Of a stretch of DNA of 64,000 nt, positions 58,912 to 64,000 are shown in pieces (the stretch's first letter is position 1; each line of letters begins with the position of its first letter). The notes beneath the pieces were generated by a model. That model was not told where the DNA came from, did not search any database, and was given only the letters and a program-made list of their open reading frames with translations. The position numbers and the translations under genes were made by a program. The stretch is from Streptomyces lydicus (lineage in GTDB: Bacteria > Actinomycetota > Actinomycetes > Streptomycetales > Streptomycetaceae): NCBI RefSeq assembly GCF_004125265.1, contig NZ_RDTE01000003.1, positions 3,782,001 to 3,846,000 of the forward strand. Reading direction: 5' to 3'.

Positions 58912-60220
58912 AAGTCACCGCCGCACCCTCTCGCTCGCCGCTTTGGTGACGGCTGTCCAGACAACAGCTGTGCTCCTGGCCTCGCGTGCCTTCGCGGCGC
59001 CGAGCCCCACCCCGAGCAGCGACCCCTGTGACCTGGTCCGTGGCCCCGCCAAGAACTACTGCCAATCCGACGACACCCCCGGCTCCGGCGCCCCCAAACC
59101 CCCCGGCGGCCTCACCGACAACAACCCCCTCGACCCCCTGGACTCCCTCGCCAAGGGCTGTGCCAAGGCCGCCGCCTGGATCGTCACCAAGCTCTCCGAC
59201 GCGGTGAAGGCCACCTCCCAGGTCGACTTCACCAACACCGCCTTCCTGCGGCAGTACGCGGTCGTCTTCGCCGCCTCCACCATCCTCACCCTCGTCCTGT
59301 GGCTCCTGGCGGTCGCCAAGCGGGCGGTGCGCGGGGTGCGGCTCACGGAGGCGATCAGTGAGGCGGTCGGGTTCCTCTGGCTGACCGTGCTCGCCTCCGC
59401 GTTCACCCCGCTGATCCTCTACACGATCGTCTCGGCGACCGACGGGGTCACCGAGATCATCGCGAAGGGGACCGGGGCCCAGACCGACACCTTCTTCGGA
59501 GCGTTCTCACAGGCGCTCACTAAGGGCACCGACATCGGCGGCGGCCCGATCATGCTGATCGTGGTGTCGCTGGTCTCCGTGCTCGCCGCCGGTGTGCTGT
59601 GGCTGGAGCTGGTGATCCGGGCCGCGCTGCTGTACGTCGGCGCGCTGCTGGGCACCGTCGTCTACGCCGGGCTGGTCGACAAGAACATGTGGGGGCACGT
59701 ACGCCGCTGGGCGGGCATCATGATCGCGGTGATCATGGTGAAGCCGGTCATCGTGATCGTGCTGGGCATCGCCGGTGCGCTCTCCCACGACAAGGGCCCC
59801 AACGCCTTCTCCGCCGTCGTCTCCGGCCTCGCGATCATCGTCCTCGCCATCTTCGCCAGTGCGGTGATCTACCGCTTCGTCCCCGGCTTCGGCGACGAGA
59901 TGGTCTCGGCCCGTACGAACAAGGGCCGGGCCACCGATGGCAGCCAGGCCGCCGCGATGATCTCCTCGCCCGCCGCGCTGGTGTCCCAGGGCATCAAGAC
60001 CCACAGCTCCCGCCGGTCCGGCGGGGACGGCGGCGGGCAGCAGGGCGCGCAGGGCGGCCAGTCCCGGCCGGCCGACGCGGTGGCCGGCGGTGTCGCCGCA
60101 CACAGCTCCCGCACCGGCGGCGGCCGCTCCTCGGCCCCCGCCACCCCCGCCCCCCGTACGAACCCCGGCCCGGGCAGCAGCTCCCGCACCGGAAAATCAG
60201 CAGGAGGTGAGGGGCGTTGA
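58901..60220 (+). CDS. VirB6/TrbL-like polytopic membrane protein
   Basis: A 439-aa protein with a signal-like N-terminus (SLAALVTAVQTTAVLLASRAFAAP), a periplasmic Pro-rich segment with two Cys, about six membrane helices (110-340), and a Ser/Gly/Arg-rich cytoplasmic tail. The pattern of five to six helices followed by a long hydrophilic tail suits the VirB6/TrbL channel component of type IV secretion systems. ATG 58901 lies inside the upstream gene end; the stop overlaps the following TTG. Confidence 0.8.
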   Translation: MPAKSHRRTLSLAALVTAVQTTAVLLASRAFAAPSPTPSSDPCDLVRGPAKNYCQSDDTPGSGAPKPPGGLTDNNPLDPLDSLAKGCAKAAAWIVTKLSDAVKATSQVDFTNTAFLRQYAVVFAASTILTLVLWLLAVAKRAVRGVRLTEAISEAVGFLWLTVLASAFTPLILYTIVSATDGVTEIIAKGTGAQTDTFFGAFSQALTKGTDIGGGPIMLIVVSLVSVLAAGVLWLELVIRAALLYVGALLGTVVYAGLVDKNMWGHVRRWAGIMIAVIMVKPVIVIVLGIAGALSHDKGPNAFSAVVSGLAIIVLAIFASAVIYRFVPGFGDEMVSARTNKGRATDGSQAAAMISSPAALVSQGIKTHSSRRSGGDGGGQQGAQGGQSRPADAVAGGVAAHSSRTGGGRSSAPATPAPRTNPGPGSSSRTGKSAGGEGR

Positions 60221-61779
60221 GCACGCAGTCCCACCCGATCGCGCCACGTCGCACGTACTTGATCGGCCGCGCCCGGCCCAACGCGATCGTCGGCAAGAAC
60301 CGCGAGACCGGTGAGATCGCGCTGATCATCGCGGGGGCGTTCCTCGGCATGATGTGCGGGCTGCTGGTGCCCATGCTGCCGCTGCGGATCGTGTCCCTCA
60401 CCGGCTTCCCGGTGCTGGCCCTCGCCCTCGTCTACGTGCCGTACAAGGGCCGTACGTTCTACAAGTGGTTCGAGATCCGCCGCAGCTTCCGCCGTACGGT
60501 CCGCCGCGGCGCCACCTACCGCTCCGGCGCCGCCGAGGCGGGCGTCCGGCTGGACGGCCGGGAGATCGAGGTCGGCCCGCCGCCCGGCATCGGCCGGATC
60601 AACTGGCTCTCCGCCCCGTTCGGCCCGGACGAGATCGCGGTGCTGCTGCACGCCGACCGCAAGACGGTGACGGCCGCCATCGAGATCGAGGGTCCTGGCG
60701 TCGGCCTGCGCGACAGCGAGGACCAGGAGGCGCTGGTCGACCGCTTCGGGACGCTGCTCAAGCATGTGGCCAACGGCGACGGCTTCGTGACCCGGCTGCA
60801 GATGCTGGCCAGGACGCTGCCGGCCGACCCGGACGCCCATGCCAAGGACGTCGCCCAGCGCGGCGACAAGAACTCCCCCGACTGGCTGCAGGAGTCCTAC
60901 GACCAGCTCCAGTCGATGGTCTCCACCTCCTCCGAGCAGCACCGCGCCTACCTCGTCGCCTGTATGCACTACACCCGCGAGCTGGCCGCCGAGGCGCACA
61001 CCATGGCGCGCGCCGCCCATATGCACCAGGGCGGGCTGCTGCGCAAGAAGCTGGACCGCGACGCCGGTCTCGCCGTCGTCATGGCCCGTGAGCTGACCGA
61101 TATCTGCGCCCGGCTCGCCGAGGCCGACATCCGCGTCCGCCAGCCACTCGGGCAGGCCCGCCTCGCCTCCCTCGTGCACTCCATGTACGACCCGGACCAC
61201 CCCATCGACCACATCCAGGCGATGAGCAAGCGCAACACCTGGCCGGCCGAGCTGGACGCGATGGAGCCGACGTATCTGCAGGCCAAGACGCGGGAGTCGA
61301 CGACCCGCGCACCGTGGTGCCACGCCACCGCCTGGGTCAAGGAGTGGCCGCTGACCCCGGTGGGCGTCAACTTCCTCGCGCCCCTCCTGGTGCACACCCC
61401 GGACGTGATCCGTACGGTCGCGGTCTGCATGGACCTGGAGCCCACCGAGATCGCCATCGAGCGGATGCTCACGGAGAAGACGAACGACGACGCCGAGGCC
61501 AGCCGCGCCGCGAAGATGAACCGGGTGGTGGACCCGCGGGACGTCGCCCACCACGGCCGCGTCGACCAGCGCGGCGAGGACCTGGCGTCCGGCGCGGCCG
61601 GCGTCAACCTCGTCGGCTACCTCACGGTCTCCTCCCGCTCGCCCGAGGCGCTCGCCCGCGACAAGCGCACCATCCGCGCCTCGGCCGGCAAGTCCTACCT
61701 CAAGCTGGAGTGGTGCGACCGCGAGCACCACCGGGCGTTCGTCAACACCCTGCCGTTCGCGACCGGAATCCGCCGCTAA
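60217..61779 (+). CDS. SCO6880-family T4SS protein (PrgI-like N-terminus)
   Basis: A 520-aa protein from TTG 60217, preceded by AGGAGGTGAGG. An N-terminal pair of membrane helices (IALIIAGAFLGMMCGLL, LTGFPVLALALVYVPYKG) resembles PrgI/TcpE. The large soluble remainder resembles the N-terminal part of a split VirB4 (GREIEVGPPPGIGRINWLSAPFG; WCHATAWVKEWP). SCO6880-type proteins are found next to VirB4-like ATPases in actinobacterial conjugation-like clusters. A Rho-like or Walker motif is absent. It is tightly coupled to both neighbours. Confidence 0.82.
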   Translation: MSTQSHPIAPRRTYLIGRARPNAIVGKNRETGEIALIIAGAFLGMMCGLLVPMLPLRIVSLTGFPVLALALVYVPYKGRTFYKWFEIRRSFRRTVRRGATYRSGAAEAGVRLDGREIEVGPPPGIGRINWLSAPFGPDEIAVLLHADRKTVTAAIEIEGPGVGLRDSEDQEALVDRFGTLLKHVANGDGFVTRLQMLARTLPADPDAHAKDVAQRGDKNSPDWLQESYDQLQSMVSTSSEQHRAYLVACMHYTRELAAEAHTMARAAHMHQGGLLRKKLDRDAGLAVVMARELTDICARLAEADIRVRQPLGQARLASLVHSMYDPDHPIDHIQAMSKRNTWPAELDAMEPTYLQAKTRESTTRAPWCHATAWVKEWPLTPVGVNFLAPLLVHTPDVIRTVAVCMDLEPTEIAIERMLTEKTNDDAEASRAAKMNRVVDPRDVAHHGRVDQRGEDLASGAAGVNLVGYLTVSSRSPEALARDKRTIRASAGKSYLKLEWCDREHHRAFVNTLPFATGIRR

Positions 61780-61802
61780 AGCCGCTGGGAGGCGCGTACG
61801 TC

Positions 61803-63251
61803 ATGGCCATGCTCGATCCGCTCGGAGCGCTCACCGACGCGTTCACCAGCTTCCTGTTCGGGAAGGTGGAGACGACCCGGCTGCCCGTACGCACCTCCAC
61901 CGGCCAGGCGCAGGCGGTCTATCTGCCCACCGCGGCCCCCGGCCTCGGCGATTCCGGCGTGATCATCGGCCGTGAGGTCTACAGCGGCAAGGGGTACATC
62001 TACGACCCCTTCCAGCTGTACGGACAGCAGCTGCCGGCCCCGCACTGGCTGGTCCTCGGCGAGTCCGGCAACGGCAAGTCCGCGCTGGAGAAGACCTATG
62101 TCCTGCGGCAGTTGAGGTTCCGCGACCGCCAGGTCGTGGTGCTCGACGCCCAGGGCGAGGACGGCGTCGGCGAGTGGAACCTCATCGCCCAGGAGCTGGG
62201 GATAACCCCCATCCGCCTGGACCCGACCGCCGCCCTCAACGGCGGCATCCGCCTCAACCCCCTCGACCCGTCGATCACCACCACCGGCCAGCTGGCCCTG
62301 CTGCGGACGATCATCGAGGTCGCCATGGGCCACGGCCTGGACGAACGCTCCGGCTTCGCCCTCAAGGTCGCGCACGCCTACGTGAACGACACCATCACCA
62401 ACCGGCAGCCCGTCCTGACCGACATCGTCGAGCAGCTGCGGCACCCGGAAGCCGAGTCGGCCGAGGCGATGAATGTCGACATAGACGACGTCCGGGCCTG
62501 GGGCCTGGACGTGGCGCTGGTCCTCGACCGGCTCGTCGACGGTGACCTGCGCGGGATGTTCGACGGTCCGACCTCGGCGGGCATCGACCTCGACGCCCCC
62601 CTCATCGTCTTCGACCTCTCGCACATCGACCGCAACTCCATCGCGATGCCGATCCTGATGGCGATCGTCGGTGTCTGGCTGGAACACACCTGGATCCGCC
62701 CCGACCGCAAGAAGCGCATCTTCCTGGTCGAAGAGGCCTGGCACATCATCAACTCGCCCTTCGTCGCCCAGCTCTTCCAGCGGCTGCTGAAGTTCGGCCG
62801 GCGGCTCGGCCTGTCGTTCGTGGCGGTCGTCCACCACCTCAGCGACGTGGTCGACGGCGCCGCCGCACGGGAGGCCGCGGCGATCCTCAAAATGGCCTCG
62901 ACCCGCACCATCTACGCCCAGAAGGCCGACGAGGCACGGGCCACGGGACGGGTGCTGGGCCTGCCGCGCTGGGCCGTCGAGATCATCCCGACCCTCACCC
63001 CCGGCATCGCGGTCTGGGACGTCAACGGCAATGTCCAGGTCGTCAAACACCTCATCACCGAGGCCGAACGCCCGCTCGTCTACACCGACCGGGCGATGAC
63101 CGAGGCCTCCGCGATCTCCGAGGCGTCCGCCCTGCCGACGGATGAGGCGCGCGCCCTCCAGGCGGCGGCGGACGCCGAGGCCGAGGCACGCGCCGAAGCC
63201 ATGGCGATGGAGCGGCAGTGGAGAGACGAGTCGAGCGAGACGGTGGCGTGA
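61803..63251 (+). CDS. VirB4-like secretion ATPase
   Basis: A 482-aa ATPase. Walker A is GESGNGKS (86-93) after HWLVLGESGNGKSALEKTYV, and Walker B is KKRIFLVEEAWH. RLGLSFVAVVHHLSDVVDG and STRTIYAQKADEAR are typical of the VirB4/TraC family. It energises assembly or substrate movement in type IV secretion. GGGAGG precedes ATG 61803. The C-terminal 60 residues are Ala/Glu-rich. It overlaps the next gene by 4 nt (GTGA). Confidence 0.9.
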   Translation: MAMLDPLGALTDAFTSFLFGKVETTRLPVRTSTGQAQAVYLPTAAPGLGDSGVIIGREVYSGKGYIYDPFQLYGQQLPAPHWLVLGESGNGKSALEKTYVLRQLRFRDRQVVVLDAQGEDGVGEWNLIAQELGITPIRLDPTAALNGGIRLNPLDPSITTTGQLALLRTIIEVAMGHGLDERSGFALKVAHAYVNDTITNRQPVLTDIVEQLRHPEAESAEAMNVDIDDVRAWGLDVALVLDRLVDGDLRGMFDGPTSAGIDLDAPLIVFDLSHIDRNSIAMPILMAIVGVWLEHTWIRPDRKKRIFLVEEAWHIINSPFVAQLFQRLLKFGRRLGLSFVAVVHHLSDVVDGAAAREAAAILKMASTRTIYAQKADEARATGRVLGLPRWAVEIIPTLTPGIAVWDVNGNVQVVKHLITEAERPLVYTDRAMTEASAISEASALPTDEARALQAAADAEAEARAEAMAMERQWRDESSETVA

Positions 63252-64000
63252 CGCGCGGATACGACGACGAACGAGGCACCGACCGGGGCTACTACCGCGA
63301 CGCCCCCCGTGGCCGGGGACGCGGCATCCCCGACTCCCTGCTGATCGGGCTGCTCGCCTTCCTGCTGGGCCTGACCCTGCTGGTGTGGACCGCGACCGGC
63401 CTGGCCGGCCTGTTCACCCACGGCGCCTGGCCCGACGGCGTCACCTACCCCGGCACGCCGATGGCGCTGCGGCATCTCGTCTCGGCACCGCACGACATGG
63501 CCGCCGCCTGGCCCGACACCCCCAAGGCCCAGCTCTCCGGCTACGGCCTGTTCTGGGGCATCCTCATCGGCGAGCTGATGGTGCTGCTGGTCCTGACGAT
63601 CTTCACCCTGGGGACCGTTACCCGCTATCGCGCCGTACGGGCGGCACGACGGGCGAAGGCCAGGGCGGCCCGGGAGTTCCGGGATCCGTCGATCGGCGCC
63701 GACGAGACGGGACGGAACGTGCGGCGGGGCGGGGAGGCGCCAGCCCCCCGCGGCGCGATCCGGGAGACGGCCCCCACCGCTCCGGGAACCCTTGAGCCCC
63801 TGCCGTACAGCGAACACGCACCCACCGGCCCGGCCGTACCGTCCACACCCGCCCCACCCGTTACGCCCGTCACACCACCCCCTCCGCCCCTCGACACCGC
63901 GAACACAGCCACCATCGGCCCCGTCCCCGAACAACGCACCGCACCGCCGGCCGCCCCGGCGCTCCCGGGCACCGCTCAAACCGAACCGCGCACCGAACCC
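63248..64000 (+). CDS. VirD4/TraG-like coupling protein, N-terminal part (cut by window end)
   Basis: GTG 63248 overlaps the VirB4-like stop. The visible 251 codons show two membrane helices (IGLLAFLLGLTLLVWTATGLAGLF, LFWGILIGELMVLLVLTIFTLG) followed by a basic and then Pro/Thr-rich linker. This membrane topology and the position after the VirB4-like gene fit a VirD4-type coupling protein, whose ATPase domain would lie beyond the window. The identity is an inference until the rest is seen. Confidence 0.65.
   Translation, partial: MTRGYDDERGTDRGYYRDAPRGRGRGIPDSLLIGLLAFLLGLTLLVWTATGLAGLFTHGAWPDGVTYPGTPMALRHLVSAPHDMAAAWPDTPKAQLSGYGLFWGILIGELMVLLVLTIFTLGTVTRYRAVRAARRAKARAAREFRDPSIGADETGRNVRRGGEAPAPRGAIRETAPTAPGTLEPLPYSEHAPTGPAVPSTPAPPVTPVTPPPPPLDTANTATIGPVPEQRTAPPAAPALPGTAQTEPRTEP

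Overview
The window is high-GC actinobacterial chromosome, almost certainly Streptomyces. GC-rich third positions, frequent GTG starts, many 4-base overlaps (ATGA/GTGA), and recognisable Streptomyces genes (GlnR, Nur, CsoR, RsiG, DUF1416/CysA, PstSCAB) all agree. No rRNA, tRNA, CRISPR array or classical insertion sequence was seen.

Layout. 1-8 kb: the end of an NmrA-like gene, a DUF2993 protein, an HtrA-like protease with its MprAB-like two-component system, a LacI regulator, and the nitrogen regulator GlnR. 8-10.6 kb: a strain-variable-looking island of two immunity-type genes (barstar-domain protein and DUF1877 protein) between two inverted copies of a structured intergenic repeat. 10.6-14.4 kb: a heterodimeric ABC exporter. 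14.5-19.8 kb: MoaD-like sulfur carrier, a YGQQ-rich membrane protein, a second DUF2993 protein, a cysteine leader peptide, the CysA sulfurtransferase and DUF1416, and a DsrE protein. 20-24.5 kb: a nitrobindin-like protein, a cobalamin riboswitch with a BtuCDF-type importer, and the nickel regulator Nur. 24.5-28 kb: YgfZ, Dtd, RsiG, asparaginase. 28-39.5 kb: a mixed accessory stretch (ankyrin protein, a flavin reductase under a SoxR-type operator, VOC proteins, TetR, Lrp/LysE, aldo-keto reductase, a small membrane protein with its regulator, a PrmC-like methyltransferase, MFS, ArsR). 39.5-41.2 kb: an XRE/HbhA-like/DUF2516 cluster like mycobacterial Rv0474-0476. 41-44 kb: a SpoIIE-type phosphatase and an NlpC/P60 hydrolase. 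44.3-50.5 kb: a phosphate block, with a Pho box and pstSCAB convergent with pit-DUF47. 50.7-54.7 kb: CsoR with its operator, a lipoprotein, and a bicovalent FAD oxidase. 54.8-64 kb: PAP2 phosphatase, then a chromosomal type IV secretion-like cluster (transglycosylase/NlpC, VirB2-, VirB8-, VirB6-, SCO6880- and VirB4-like, and the start of a VirD4-like gene) cut by the window end.

Much of the window is nutrient homeostasis with readable control sites: cobalamin (riboswitch), cysteine/sulfur (leader peptide), phosphate (Pho box), copper (CsoR box), redox stress (SoxR box) and envelope stress (triple repeat before htrA). The least explained items are the inverted-repeat cassette at 8.3-10.6 kb, whose repeat has a stem that changes sequence but stays paired; two tandem 10-codon mini-ORFs that couple the cobalamin permease to its ATPase; a bridging mini-ORF between pstC and pstA; and the T4SS-like cluster.
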